Part shown: positions 12,186 to 23,789 of the stretch, one piece after another
Layout: every line of letters starts with the position of its first letter
Numbering within the stretch: position 1 is the stretch's first letter
NCBI RefSeq assembly: GCF_003265705.1
Contig: NW_020312817.1
Span: 51,125,504 to 51,189,503 of the forward strand
DNA from: Callorhinus ursinus
Lineage: Eukaryota; Chordata; Mammalia; Carnivora; Otariidae
Direction: 5' to 3'
Length of the DNA stretch: 64,000 nucleotides
The notes under the pieces: generated by a model
Seen by the model: the letters and a program-made list of their open reading frames with translations, nothing else
What the model was told of the DNA's origin: nothing
The model's database searches: none
Position numbers and translations under genes: made by a program

Positions 12186-12309
12186 TATTATAAGCCATAT
12201 TTATATTAATTTTGTCTTCCTGTATAATTATCATTATCGTTTTCTTTTTGTTATAAGTCATGTTTGTGATTATGTTGAAATACTTTGTATTCTGTTAGTT
12301 ATCAGATGT

Positions 12310-12798
12310 TCTTCATCTCCCTCCCCCTTATAGTATCCATTAATGATTCTTGCCTGGATCAGTTTTTCACTTGGATAATTACTGGCTTATGGTTCTTAAT
12401 TAATTTATGGTTTCTTAATTCCTTGTGTATTACTTGGCATTCTCTTTTAAGGAGTCCTTCCCCATCTGCTTCCTTGCTACCTATCTTCTATCTCTCCACC
12501 TGTTTATCATCTACCTATCATCAGATGAGATTCACAGGTTCTTACTTAATTCACTTGGTTCATTACTGTATTTATTTTGATGCTCAGACTGTCCCAGACT
12601 TAGGGCATGTGAACCATTTCAGACTAGCTCCTATGCCTTGTTGATGTATTCTTGTCACATTTTGGGACATTACTTAACCATGATATCATTGATTTATCCA
12701 AGGAGCCCACTTCCTTTTAGTGTTGAGTGGTATCTTAAACATAAGATCTGGGCATGTGTCTTTATTTTAAAATGTGTCATTTTGAGTCAACAAATAGT
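12310..12798. mobile_element. Probable old L1-related segment
   Basis: It contains 'tattttgatgctcagact', 'gtcccagacttagggcatgt' and 'tccaaggagcccacttcctt', phrases I associate with old L1M-type non-coding segments. Subfamily and orientation are uncertain. Overlapping open frames here are shadows. Confidence 0.42.
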
Positions 12799-12815
12799 TG
12801 CATATTGGTTTTTTG

Positions 12816-12981
12816 TTTTTTTTTTAAAGATTTTTCATTTATTTATTTGAGAGAGATTGAGAGAGAGCACAGGGGGAGGGGCAGAGGGAGAGGGAGAAAT
12901 GTGGGGCTCTATCTCAGGACTATGAGCTCATGACCTGAGCCAAAGGCAGAGGCTTAAACTACTGAACCACCCAGGCGCCCC
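12816..12981 (-). mobile_element. Can-SINE, antisense
   Basis: It ends in gaaccacccaggcgcccc, with GA-rich body and T-rich start. An imperfect target duplication, tgcatattggtttttt at 12799 and tgcgtattggtttttt at 12982, brackets it. Confidence 0.93.
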
Positions 12982-13339
12982 TGCGTATTGGTTTTTTATG
13001 CCATCTGCCTAGCTGGAGTGTTTATTCCATTACCTTAATGAATTTAGTGATATGGTCAGCCTTAAGCCTGCTTTCTATTTGTCTCATTCATTCTTGGCTC
13101 ATTTTTTCCTGTTTTCCTTCTTTCTTCTTGATTAGGTTATTTTAGTATTAATTTATTTTCCCTATTGGCTTTACTTGAATATAACTTTTTTTTTTAATTG
13201 TTTGTGTGGTTGCTCTGGGGATTACAGTGTACAATGTTAACTTATCATAGTTTACCCTGAATAATATTATATCATTGTGCATCTAATTTAAGAATCTTCA
13301 ACAGTATAAAGTAATTTATCTTCTCACTCCTTTTTTTTA

Positions 13340-13524
13340 ACATATATATTTTTAAGGATTTTATTTATTTGACAGAGAGAGCCAGAGAGCACAAGTGGAG
13401 GAAATGGCAGAGGCAGAGGGAGAAGCAGACTCCCAGAGCCTGATGTGGGGCTTGATCCCAGGTTCCTGGGATCATGACCTGAGCTGAAGGCAGATGCTTA
13501 ACTGACTGAGCCATGCAGGCACCC
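13340..13524 (-). mobile_element. Can-SINE, antisense
   Basis: It ends in gagccatgcaggcacccc. The near-perfect target duplication cttctcactccttttttt / cttctccctccttttttt lies at about 13320-13337 and 13525-13542. It is inserted in an old L1. Confidence 0.92.
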
Positions 13525-13869
13525 CTTCTCCCTCCTTTTTTTGATGTTGTTGGTATATAGTGCACATATACACCTCTTTTTAACTCTAAAATATGTTATT
13601 GTTTGTGCTTTGAACATTTAATAGTATTTTAAAGTTCAAGAAAAAAATTTATATTTATTTATTTTTGCATACAGTTGATACACATATGTACCAAATGGTA
13701 CACATATGTACCATTTTCAGGCCTTCTTATTCTTTTCTACATATCTAGGTAACCCTTTGGTATCATCTTCTTTCAGCATGAAAAATTTCTTTTAGCATTT
13801 CCTTTAGTGTTTTATCTGCTGGTATTGGATTGTCTTAGCTTTAAAAAATATTTCTAAAATATTTAATTT

Positions 13870-14068
13870 TTTAAAATTTAAAAATTTTTTTGAGAGAGAG
13901 AGAGTGGGATGGGGGGAGGTGCAGAGAGGGAGGGAGAGAGAGACTCTTAAGTAGGCTCCACGTCCAGCATGGAGCCTGACACAGGGCTGGATCCCAGGAC
14001 CCTGAGATCACAATCTGAGGCAAAATCAAGAGTTGGACCCTTAACTGACTGAGCCACCGAGGCACCCC
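13870..14068 (-). mobile_element. Can-SINE, antisense, older subtype
   Basis: It ends in gagccaccgaggcacccc, with long GA-rich tracts. The flanking repeat tctaaaatatttaattt (13853-13869) recurs with small changes at 14069-14086. Divergence from the other copies suggests an older subtype. Confidence 0.9.
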
Positions 14069-14560
14069 TCTAAAATACTTTAATTTAAAAGTTATTCTAA
14101 AAGTATTTTTATCATCTTGTTTTCAAAAATATATTTTCTAAGTCATAGAATTCTAGGTTGATAGTCCTCCCTTTCCCTACACTTTAAAGATTGTGTTCCA
14201 CTGTCTGTTTCCATTGTTTTCTGAAGAGAAATAATCTATCATTCCTATTGTTCCTCTGAACTTACTGTCTTTTTTTTATGGTTGTTTTTAAGATTTTCTT
14301 TTTGTCTTTGGACTTTACAATTTGACTGTGATATTCTTGAGTGTTGTTTTATTTATATTAATTTTGTGTGGGATGTACTAAACCTCATGGATCTATGGGT
14401 TGAAATATTTTATCATGTTTGGAGATGATTTTGCTACTTTTTCTTTAACTGTGTCTTCTTTCTCATTCTTTTTTTCTTCTGCAACTCCTAGCTGGTTGAT
14501 GGATCATTGAGATTTCATCATTACTTGAGTGAACTGAATGTATCAGTTTAGTTAGGTTCA

Positions 14561-16035
14561 AATTACTTCTGATTTCAAATGCTATTGCAGAAGTCTCTTT
14601 GTGCATAAGACCAACTCTGAAATTCCATAGCTTTTATCCAGGAGCTTATCTCTGATCTTAACAGTATTTGAGCTGGGCTGTGTTTCAGCATTAGTTAGTT
14701 TTTTCTCTCTTTTGGATTGCATTTCAGTAGCCCTGAATCCAAAACCCCTTGCAGAATTTGCAAGATCTCTCTCTGATTTCTCACACTACCCTCACCATTT
14801 CTTATGGAGCATAACTCTTGTAGGGGAGAATTGTTGCATCAGTTAATTTATTTTTGTTTTGAGGCTCTCCCGGATTCCAGACTGTAATAGTAGCCCATAC
14901 TGTTAAAGGTTTGGTCTATTTCTCTTCATCTCAGCAAAGCCTTTCAGCCTCTGACTGTTTTAGTCTTTTATCCCTTATCCATTTGTACCCAGGTTAGGCA
15001 GATGCCCTCAGGTATGAAAGTGACTGCTACCCTTTGCTCCCCTTTCAAAGGCATGTCCTGGTGTGGTGTGCAGTTTTGTTCAGTTATACATTTGTGTGTG
15101 TGTGTTAATTACACTTTGTTGACATTGAAGGAAAATATAGCTTTTAAGATTAGACCTAACTTTTTTGTTGTTATGAAAGTAATGGTGGTCTTTCTTGATC
15201 TTCTACATCATATCCAAATGTGGAACTTCTGCTAGATCTTCTTAAACCATAGTAGAGATACATAATCACTACTGGATGTCCTGAGAGTGATTAATATCAG
15301 GAGCACCAGATTACTTTAGACACCTGTGTTAATCACTTTTATAGCCACCTTTACTTATTTGTAGCTCATATTACAATCGACCTGATATAATTATGAGTTT
15401 AATATATGAAGGCAGGAACCATGACTATTTTGTTCATTCACCATTTTGGTCTCATTATTCCACCAACACAATTCCCAGCCCCTCATATATTTGTGGAATG
15501 AAGTATTTCAGTTCAGTAATAATTTTGGAAAGGTTAGCAGTAGGCCAGAGGGTATTGGTCAATTAAATGTATCTTTGCATAGACCCTGTGAAAATATTTT
15601 GACGTATCATTTTTTCCTGATTATGTCCTTGTATTCTGTAGTCTTGTTTCTTTTTAGTATTTTTCTATTTTCCACATAGCATGATAATGTAGCCTGCCTA
15701 TATATTTAAAATTGTAAGATTTTTAATCTGACTATACCAAGCCTCTTATTTTCTTTTCTAGAAAGAGAAATCAATGAGATAAATTTTGTGACCATTGTCC
15801 ACAAGCAATAAATTTACAAAGAACTCACAAATCTCTATTTACAGTTATTTCTTGATGTTTATAATCTAGTATTTCTATAACAGTAACCTTATCATTGAAG
15901 AAATGCTTGTCTTAAAAGGATATCTTTTATAAAAAGCCATCTTGGGTGATGCTTTCAGGGGCTCATGAAGGATGTATAGGTCTAGAATTTAGTCTGTTGG
16001 TTACAGGACTATTGTCTTTTTTTAAGCTTTGCATA
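14561..16035. other. Intron with faint L2-like piece
   Basis: There is no exon or SINE. Around 15310-15510 the phrases 'aaggcaggaaccatgact' and 'ttcattcaccattttggtct' resemble a sense L2 3' end. The rest is unassigned; short open frames at 15002-15235 and 15446-15679 have no recognisable product. Confidence 0.45.
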
Positions 16036-16051
16036 TAAAGATGGCTATTGA

Positions 16052-16239
16052 GGGGCGCCTGAGTGGCTCAGTCATTAAGCATCTGCCTTCGGCTCAGGTC
16101 ATGATCCCAGTGTCCTGGGATTGAGCCCCGCGTCAGGCTCCCTGCTCCGCGGGAAGCCTGCTTCTCCCTCTAAAACTCCCCTTGCTTGTATTCCCTCTCT
16201 CTCTGTCAAATAAATGAATAAAAATCTTAAAAAAAATAG
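16052..16239 (+). mobile_element. Can-SINE
   Basis: Head ggggcgcctgagtggctcag, body with tgtcctgggattgagccc, tail aaataaatgaataaaaatc. A 13-bp target duplication, agatggctattga, lies at 16039-16051 and 16240-16252. Confidence 0.95.
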
Positions 16240-16294
16240 AGATGGCTATTGAATAATTGTCTTTATGTTTTCGTGTATAGAAAATGTCATTATT

Positions 16295-16395
16295 GGGGCA
16301 CCTGGCTGCTCAGTTAGTAGAGTATGCAACTCTTGATCTTGGGATTGTGAGCTTGAGCCCTATATTGGGGATAGAGTTTACTTAAAACAACAACA
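16295..16395 (+). mobile_element. Short old Can-SINE (head only type)
   Basis: The 'ggggcacctggctgctcag' head is followed by 'gcaactcttgatcttggga', 'gagccctatattggggata' and 'gagtttacttaaaac'. This is the short tRNA-like subtype without a CT-rich body. No clear target duplication is visible. Confidence 0.8.
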
Positions 16396-16764
16396 CATGA
16401 TAAGGGCTTAATAATGTCCATTGGATTAAAAATGAGTGAATAACTTAAAAAAAGAGAAAATATCTTTATTGATCACTTTGAGGATAGTAAGGATTATAAG
16501 ACATTTATGCATAATTAAACTACTGGTCTGAAACACTTATTTTGGAATCAGAGCTAAATATACATTATATGAAAGATGACAGTACAGGAGCAGAGATATC
16601 TTTTCTTAGGAGCCTTTACCAGCTAATGGTGCAGGAAGCCAATAGAGAGACTATGTTGGAAAATTATAAATATTAACAACCTATGAAGGAACTTGGAAGT
16701 ATAGGAGAAATAATGGTTTCAGGATGAGAAATCATGCTGGGGAATTCTTTATCTACCCTGAGAG

Positions 16765-17005
16765 ACAGTACAGCATAGTGTTTAAATGCTGTGGGCTTTA
16801 GAACTAGATGGCCTGTGTTGAAGTCCTTTTTGTGCTGTGTACTTACTGTGTGACCTTGAACAAGTTACTTAACCTCTCTGTGCCTTCATTTCCTCATCTG
16901 TAAATTAGAAATACTAATAAAAGTATTTAGTATCATGAATGTGAGGTTTAAATGAATTTTAATATATTGAAGTACTTAGAATCTAATTTCTGGCACAAAA
17001 GAAAT
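16765..17005 (+). mobile_element. MIR SINE
   Basis: Classic MIR core text: 'acttactgtgtgaccttgaa', 'caagttacttaacctctctg' and 'ttcctcatctgtaaa'. It ends just before a (TTA)n run, about 150 bp upstream of the fifth exon. Confidence 0.88.
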
Positions 17006-17020
17006 GTTATTTGCTGCTGC

Positions 17021-17069
17021 CATTATTATTGTTGTTATTATTATTATTGTTATTATTATTATTATTGTT
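17021..17069 (+). repeat. (TTA/TTG)n simple repeat
   Basis: A trinucleotide tract of TTA units with occasional TTG follows the MIR tail. It lies about 80 bp before an exon acceptor. Confidence 0.9.
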
Positions 17070-17150
17070 CTCAGAAGTACCACTGGCACCTTGTTTGTTT
17101 GCAAAGTAATCCTGCTACCTGGGATGACTGACTCGAGAATTCTTTTTCAG

Positions 17151-17262
17151 CTCAACTGAAGTCGATGACATGATTCGCAAATCTACAAACCTGTTGCTAA
17201 CCAGGACTCTGAGCAACTCCCTGCAGAATGTCATTAAAAGGAAGAATATTGGACTTACTGAG
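17151..17262 (+). CDS. EXOC6B: EXOC6B internal exon (fifth in window)
   Basis: This exon has 112 nt: one base completing the split serine, then 37 codons ending in phase 0. The peptide is STEVDDMIRKSTNLLLTRTL followed by SNSLQNVIKRKNIGLTE. The acceptor is attctttttcag| and the donor is GAG|gtaaag. The KSTNLLLTRTL stretch is strongly conserved in Sec15 proteins. The exon lies about 150 bp after a MIR-like element and a (TTA)n run. Reading past the donor stays open for 17 codons to a TAA at 17314-17316, but no polyadenylation signal was seen nearby. Confidence 0.97.
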
Positions 17263-17316
17263 GTAAAGCTGCTCTTAATGGAGGCAGCCAAGGCAATATG
17301 TGAACAGACGTCCTAA

Positions 17317-18680
17317 GCTCTGGGGCCTGTTTGTGAGTTAATTATAACTTTCTATATGGTCCATCACGTTCTTCCTAATGGAGTTCTAATGGTGCAAGTG
17401 CAAAACAAATCATTTGTTTTTCTCTTTGGTCACTTTGGAGAAATCTATTACATTTTTGAAAAGTCATTTTTTCTCTCTCTCTCTCATTATTTTCACCAGC
17501 TTAACTGGTTTTCCTTTCCGAAGTTGTTGTGATAAATTTGTAGTATTTGCCATCAATTACATAAAAACAAAATTGTTGGTGAGAGAATATAGTCAACATC
17601 AGGTTCCTGTCTAAATGAATGGCAGTTCAGATACAACATACAATATGAAATCACGTGCATAAATCATTGATGCCAAGGATATTGGCACTTATAGTCCATG
17701 GTTAGTGTTAGACTCTGCTTTTGTATTTGAGATACCTCATGTATATGAATGGTAAATTACTCTTTATCAGCATGTAAGTCTGGGGATTTGGGATTGAGGA
17801 AATGTGAGAGAGAGGCAATCGTCACATTTCTCTGGAAGCTTACAGAATCTCACAAAGCGAGGAGGGATATTACACACATGTTGAGAACAGTATCTTGGCA
17901 AACTGAAGATCTGGCACATTGGCGTATAGTCCTAAAATTGAGAAAGATGTGAAGTTTCCTTTCTCTTGGAAACCCAGGATTGCATGGGAGTGTCAACCTG
18001 CCATTTTATGGAAATTATAGTGCCAAAAGTGAGAGTTTGGAGGAATTTTTTCACAGAGAAAGGGAAAGGCTGTTGACCATCTGTTTTACTTGTAGAGGTG
18101 GTATAGTTTGAAAGTCAGTTGCTCTAGGAAAAATTGACATTTTCAGATACACACTGTCAAAGATAATGGTGAAAGTAGGCAAATGGTTAATGATGCTGAG
18201 TCATAGGTAAAGACAGCTGGAAGCCAGGTGAACATGTACTTCTGATTTTGGACTGCTTGTTCCTTTCCCTGTGTTAAGATTTTAAAATATTATAATGTGG
18301 AACTTTGACAGTGTTTAAGTTCTGCTTATAACAAACTTTTTTACGATTGAAAGTTACATTCGAAGGACAGTTCCCTCATTTTGCTGAGCTTCCCTTCTGC
18401 TGCTTGGTATAGTAATAGTAGGTATTATCTTTACGTGTCTGAGAATAGGTTAACTTCTTTTCATCATCAGGAGGGCTAAGAAAAAAGGAGAGTGGAGTGA
18501 AGTGGAGTGAAGAGTCGGAAGTCCTCCTGCTTTTGTTACATTGTACCGTTCTCCTTTTATGAATCCCAAGTAGGACAGGAAGCTTGCTATTTATTTTGTG
18601 AACTATCTCTATATTACAACTCTTGATACAAGTTTTCTTATGCCATTTGATTTAACAGTCTCTCCAAACATTTTAAACAA
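17317..18680. other. Intron without recognised repeats
   Basis: Mixed-composition sequence with no SINE or clear LINE. A short open frame at 17749-17952 is not recognised and has no supporting splice signals. The relative absence of repeats could reflect conservation, which cannot be judged here. Confidence 0.45.
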
Positions 18681-18689
18681 GTAGCGTAA

Positions 18690-18870
18690 CAGGAACACAG
18701 TGCGATAGAAACAGCTTTGGCCTCAGAAGTGTCTTGAGTTTAGCTGGGGCTGTGCCATTGATTTACTGTGACATCTTAAGAGAAAGACCCAACTTCACAG
18801 TTCTTCAGTTTTCCTGACTCCATTGTCCTTTAAGGGCACTGCACAGATCAGGTCAGGATAGGAAGAAGTA
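18690..18870 (+). mobile_element. Possible MIR SINE
   Basis: Text such as 'agcgtaacaggaacacagtg', 'gtgccattgatttactgtga' and 'ttcttcagttttcctgact' follows MIR order but is strongly diverged. Confidence 0.42.
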
Positions 18871-19189
18871 GTAGGAGCTTATCAAAGACTATATCATAGT
18901 TCTTGCCACCATTTCAGTGAAGGCTAACTATTCTTCCTAAGTCACTGGATCTTTCTAGGCAATAATGCCCTTTTGTTATCAGTATCTTTGTATATGGCTA
19001 AAGGAACATCTGCACACATTGATTTATTTTGGCTCTTATGGTGGTGTGCACATGTATAGACAAATACAGACCCAGTGATTTTTATCACCAACCAGTAAAT
19101 CTTTGAATAACTATGTTACTCACCTTTGGGAAAAGAAGACATTATATCTTCATTTATAGGGAACGCAGGTGAGTTCCCATCTGGAATTG

Positions 19190-19395
19190 TCATCATGCTA
19201 GGTAACGTTTGTGGAACAGTTTGTATTCTTCAAAGCCCATCACAGATGCCATCTCATTTAGGACAGTCACATTTGGAACTAGCTGGGCATGTGTTATTAT
19301 TCCCATTTTATAGACGGCATAATTCAAGTTCAGGGAGATTGCCCACGGTTATGCAGTTAATAAAATGATAAAAATGAGACCGATGTCTGGGTTGT
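19190..19395 (-). mobile_element. MIR SINE, antisense
   Basis: It contains 'tattattcccattttataga', 'gttcagggagattgccca' and 'cggttatgcagttaat', the complement of the MIR core. Confidence 0.8.
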
Positions 19396-19939
19396 TTTTT
19401 CCCAAACTTAATTAACTTTTACTATAAGGTATTGCCTTCCATATTAATTTAATTATTTTACCATAACAAAGGGATTTTTATGAGAAGTCCATAGTAATAT
19501 GGAAATTGTTCTAGTTAGAGATGATCTTGTGTCAGTGAGCACATAGCCATTTAAACAATAGAAGTGTTATAAGCACACAGAACTCACTGAATCCTACTTC
19601 AGGTTGTCAGACAGTTCTTTCAGGACTTAAAAGTTCCTGTAAGCTCATGTCTCTCTTTCAGCCTGTCTTGTTTGAATTTCCATGGTATCTCATTTCTTCT
19701 TTCTTTCTGTCCATACGCTCTTATCCTTTCAGCTTTTTTTCTCTGTACCCTGGCTTTCTTGCTTTTCTCATTGCTGCTTTGCTCCCCCACGTTGAGCCAA
19801 CTCAACATTTCCTTTCAGTTCTCGCTTACTGTAGCTTAAATGCCTTGCGCTCTCAGACCGTTTGTGCCTATCCCTATTCAGTCCGCGGGGTTAGCTGTTT
19901 TCCTTAGGCTGCTTCTTCCAGGTCTGTGGGGAGAAGGGC

Positions 19940-20180
19940 AGCTGAGCTGTGAAGAACGTGTGTTCTAAAGCAGAGGTCCTGGGTTCCAATTCTGCCTGGG
20001 TTCTCTTCCCTTACTAGATGTGTGCTGGGGGAAATGACTTGGCTTTATGTGTGAAATGGGGACAAGAAGAGCATTTATTTCATAAGGTTGTTGTGAGGAT
20101 TAAATGTTGTGAAGCTTTATATGAAGTGCTTCCACCAGTGCCTAGTATGTAGTAAATACTCAAGGCATATTACCTGGTGT
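19940..20180 (+). mobile_element. MIR SINE
   Basis: 'gtcctgggttccaattctgc', 'aaatgacttggctttatgtg', 'gttgttgtgaggattaaatg' and 'tgcctagtatgtagtaaa' follow the MIR consensus to its 3' end. Confidence 0.85.
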
Positions 20181-20289
20181 TGTTAAGAAAGAGGTCTGGG
20201 CGGGTGAACAGTGATTGTCAGGTTTAGTGCAGAGATGGTTTTTCAACTAAGAGAAGTTAGAAGATTAGAGCAAGATGACCTGTTAAGAT

Positions 20290-21715
20290 AAATAACTTGC
20301 TTATTAACTTAATAGTATTAATTGAGTACCTACTGTGTAACAGGCACTGATCTAAACTTTATGGATAAATAAGTGAGCAACAACAAGAACAACAACAAAA
20401 GGAGTCCTTGTTTACATTCTAGTGGCAGAAAACATAATAGATAATAAGCAAAATAAATAGTAAATCATCTAGTATGATAGAGGGAGGTGAAAACATTGAA
20501 GAGAAAGAAAGAACCTGGGTTAAGGGAATCAGGAGTCTGGTGGAGGTTGAAGGTTGGTCTTAATAAAAAGATGGTGAGTTATCATGGAAGGGCAAATAGC
20601 ATTCTTGGCAGAGGTTAGAACAAAGGTCTAAAGGTAGTAAGTTACTGGTCAGTTCAGGGAATAATAAGGAAGCTAGGGTAAAGCTAGAGTGGAGTGAGAA
20701 GGGGGAAGAGAAGCAGGAGATTAGATCACAGAGGTGTCAGGGGTTTGTGGTAGGCCCCTGTAAAGTGTTAGGCTTTTATTTTAAGTGAAGTGGGAAGCCA
20801 TTGCAGGAATTTGATGAGTGAAACGATGTGACATATTTCAAAGGAATAACATTGACTGTGGTTTTGAGGATAAACTGTAGGGTGTAAACAGGAAGACCAG
20901 TTAGGAAGCTATGACACTAATACAGCGAGATTTAATGGCAGCGTTGGTGGTAACCATGGAGGTGGTGACAGGTGATCAGATTTGGAGTGTAGAGTCAGCA
21001 TGCTTTCCTTATGAATGGATGTGAAGGGAGAGAGAAAGCAAGAAGTTGAAGGTAACTCTAAGATGTTTTGATTTTAGCAGCTAGATGGTTGTATATACCA
21101 TGCACTATGATGGCAAAATCTTTAGGTAGAGCTAGGTTTAGAGTGGAGGAGATTGGGAATTTGATTTTGGACATATTTAATTTGTAGTGTTTACTCACAT
21201 ACATTTTGCAATATTGAGTAAGCAGTTGTATTTATGAGTTTGGAGTTTGAAAGAAAGGTTTGGCCTGGAGATAAAATTTTGGGGAATACAGGTAATATTT
21301 ATAACCACCTGATCAGATAGTATTCCTAAGGGGATTTGTAAAAATGGAGAAGAGAAGATGAAGGACTGAACCCTTGGGTATTCCATTATTAAGGAGTCAG
21401 GAGAAAAGAGGAACTCACAAAGGATTGGGAAGGAGCCACTAGAGAAGGAAAAAAACAAAACAAAAAAACAACAGTAACAGGAGTATGGTGTCTTGGAAGC
21501 CAAGTGAAGAAAGTATATCAAGAAGGAGGGAGTAGTCAGCTTGACAAATACTGATGATCGATTAGGTAAGATGAAGATTAAGAATTACTATGGGACTTAG
21601 CAACTTGGAGTATGTTGGTGACCTCAATAAGATCATTTTTAATAAAATGATGATAGGAGGCTCCTGATGGAGTAGGTTTAAAAGAGATTGGGTCCTGTAC
21701 AGAAGAATTTCAAAT
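20290..21715 (-). mobile_element. Long L2 LINE, antisense, first part
   Basis: It begins with the complement of the L2 3' end, 'attgagtacctactgtgtaa' and 'caggcactgatctaaac', then 'tttacattctagtggcaga'. It continues for about 1.4 kb with 'gaagtgggaagccattgcag' and 'agaccagttaggaagctat'. It resumes after an L1 insertion at 22362. Confidence 0.68.
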
Positions 21716-21719
21716 AATC

Positions 21720-22360
21720 TATGTAGATAGTACCCTCTCGAGGAGGTGGAGCTTAGCTCCCACCCTTGTATGTGGGTTGTGTTTAAGACTTACTTTCCAG
21801 GGTATGGAAAGAGGGAAAAAGTTACTTTACAGGGAAGAAACCTACCAGACACTACCTCGGTCAGGTGATCAAGAAGAACATAATCATTGGTAAGTGATAG
21901 TGATCGCCTGTACCTTTGATATGATGTAATGAGAAGGCATTTGTGATCTCCCAAAACACACTCTAACCATGAGAAAAAAATTTAAAAAAACCCAAATTGA
22001 AGGACATTCTACAAAATACCTGACCAGTACTCCTTAAAACTGTTAGGGTCATCAAAAACAAGGAAAGTCTAAGAAACCGTCACAGACCAGAGGAGGCTAA
22101 GGAGAGGTGACAACTAAATATAATGTGGGATTTTAGACCGGATCCTGAAAATGGTAAAGAACATTAGGGAGAAACCAGTGAAATCTGAATACAGTGTGTT
22201 GCTCTGTGAATAGTAATATACTAGTGTTGGCCCCTTAGTTGTGGCAAATGTACCATTGTAATGTAAGATGTTAAGAATAGGAGGAACTGGGTGTGGTGTA
22301 TTTGGGATCTCTTTGCAACGATTTTGTAATATAAAACCATTTTAAAATAAAGTGTTGACT
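21720..22360 (+). mobile_element. L1 3' end (old L1M type)
   Basis: It reads 'aattgaaggacattctaca', 'aaatacctgaccagtactcc', 'caactaaatataatgtggga' and 'taatgtaagatgttaagaat', and ends near 'aaaataaagtgttgac'. This is the order of an old L1 3' untranslated region. It interrupts an antisense L2. Confidence 0.72.
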
Positions 22361-22361
22361 T

Positions 22362-22930
22362 AAACAATTTAAAGAACGGGAAGAGTGGAATTGGAGACAG
22401 CAAGTAGAAGACAACTGTTTAGGGAATTTTGTTACCAAGGTAAGCAAGGAAATGAGGAGGTAGTTGGCAGGAGAAGTGGATTAAGCACAAGTTTTTTATT
22501 TTGTTTTTTTAATAGGAGAAGTAACAGCATGTTATTTCTGATGAGAATGATGCAGTAGAAAGCAAAACGTTGATGACAGAGGAGAAAAGGGGAAATCTTT
22601 GGAGGAATGTCCTTGAGGAGGAGAGAGACTTTAGAATCTGATGCACAAGCAAAGGGATTGGCTTTAGGTGGTGTAAAGTTCATCTCTGGGAACAGATGAG
22701 GCTCAGCGTATGTGGATGCAGATGGTGGTGGCTGGGCATATGTTATGGTGGCAGACTCCAAATGCTCTGTTTGCTCAGTGAAAGATAGATCTTCAGCTGA
22801 AAGTAGAGATCCAGAGCAAATGTTGGGGTTGAAGCAGAGGGAAAGTATATCTGGGGGTATGGAAAAGAGATTTGGTTGGTACTCGATACTGTGGTTATTT
22901 TGTAGCCGTAAGTGCCCACTTTGGCTAGTG
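22362..22930 (-). mobile_element. L2 LINE, antisense, second part
   Basis: It has the same purine-rich style as 20290-21715 and appears to continue it beyond the L1 insertion ('ttgttaccaaggtaagcaag', 'cagatgaggctcagcgtatg'). Open frames at 22432-22761 and 22712-22942 lie within it and have no support. Confidence 0.5.
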
Positions 22931-23069
22931 GATAGGAGTTAAAGTGAGACTAGTCAGAATGGTTGTATATTTTCTTAAGCCATATTTAGCTGGAGATACA
23001 ATAAGTAAGTCCATATTAGTAATAGCTTTCAGGAAGTTGGTATATACTATACTTAATGCCTAATATTTA

Positions 23070-23220
23070 TATTAGTATTTATATTTAATAACTGGCACTA
23101 TATTGACTATTTCTTTGGTATGACATTGATGTTACTATCTCAATTATAAGATGATGAAAGATAGTAACTTTGCCTAAGGCCACATAATCAGTAGGTAGCT
23201 TGGAAATGAGATTTGAGATG
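23070..23220 (-). mobile_element. MIR SINE, antisense
   Basis: 'ctcaattataagatgatgaa' and 'aactttgcctaaggccacat' match the complement of the MIR core in diverged form. Confidence 0.58.
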
Positions 23221-23514
23221 TTTTGAAAGATAAAATTTTCTTTTAAAAAATAAGATTTGAAGTAAGGTTTGAAACCAGATTTCTTTTGTTCTAAACCTTT
23301 GCTCTTTCACTACATTAATGTAAAAACATCAATATCATAGAGGGAAAGGAAATAAACCAATTTATTAATCTCAGAATATTAGAGAATTACTTATGTTTGA
23401 AAGAAAATTTTAAGATGAATCAAAAAACATCCTTTATCTTTATGAAGAATGAATTGATAGACTTAAGATATAAATTGGATTTAAAAGTATTTATTATAGA
23501 TGATAGACATAATA

Positions 23515-23785
23515 CACCTTCACTTTATTTAAGTCTCCACTCAAATGTCACTTCCTTAAAGAGGCCTTCCTTGACCATCCTGAGACCTGCCATCACCATG
23601 TAACTGCTTATTTCACTTCTATTTCCAGGGCTAATTATTACTTGACATTATGGTATATGTTTCTCTGTGTATGTGGTTACATTTAATTTCCACAAGGCCA
23701 GGGACTTTGTCTGTTTTGTGTATAATTGTGTACAACTGTATTCTCATTCTTTGGCACATAGGAGTTCTTCATTGATGAAAGAGAG
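23515..23785 (+). mobile_element. L2 LINE 3' end
   Basis: 'ctccactcaaatgtcacttc', 'aaagaggccttccttgacca' and 'cacaaggccagggactttgt' are hallmark L2 phrases. The open frame ending at 23603 reads partly from it. Confidence 0.8.
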
Positions 23786-23789
23786 AAGA

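Larger units (their letters stand above)
12998..14560 (-). mobile_element. Old L1 (L1M type), antisense, carrying two SINEs
   Basis: Outside the SINEs the text matches the complement of old L1: 'ggttgctctggggattacag', 'catagaattctaggttgata' and 'actttaaagattgtgttcca'. The two SINEs at 13340-13524 and 13870-14068 split it and are younger. No intact reading frame remains. Confidence 0.65.

Noticed and set aside
17263..17316. In-frame read-through after the fifth exon, 17 codons to a TAA, as a possible short isoform end
   Set aside because: The donor GAG|gtaaag is good, the tail is short, and no AATAAA signal or sensible 3' end was seen nearby. A 17-codon open run is expected by chance.
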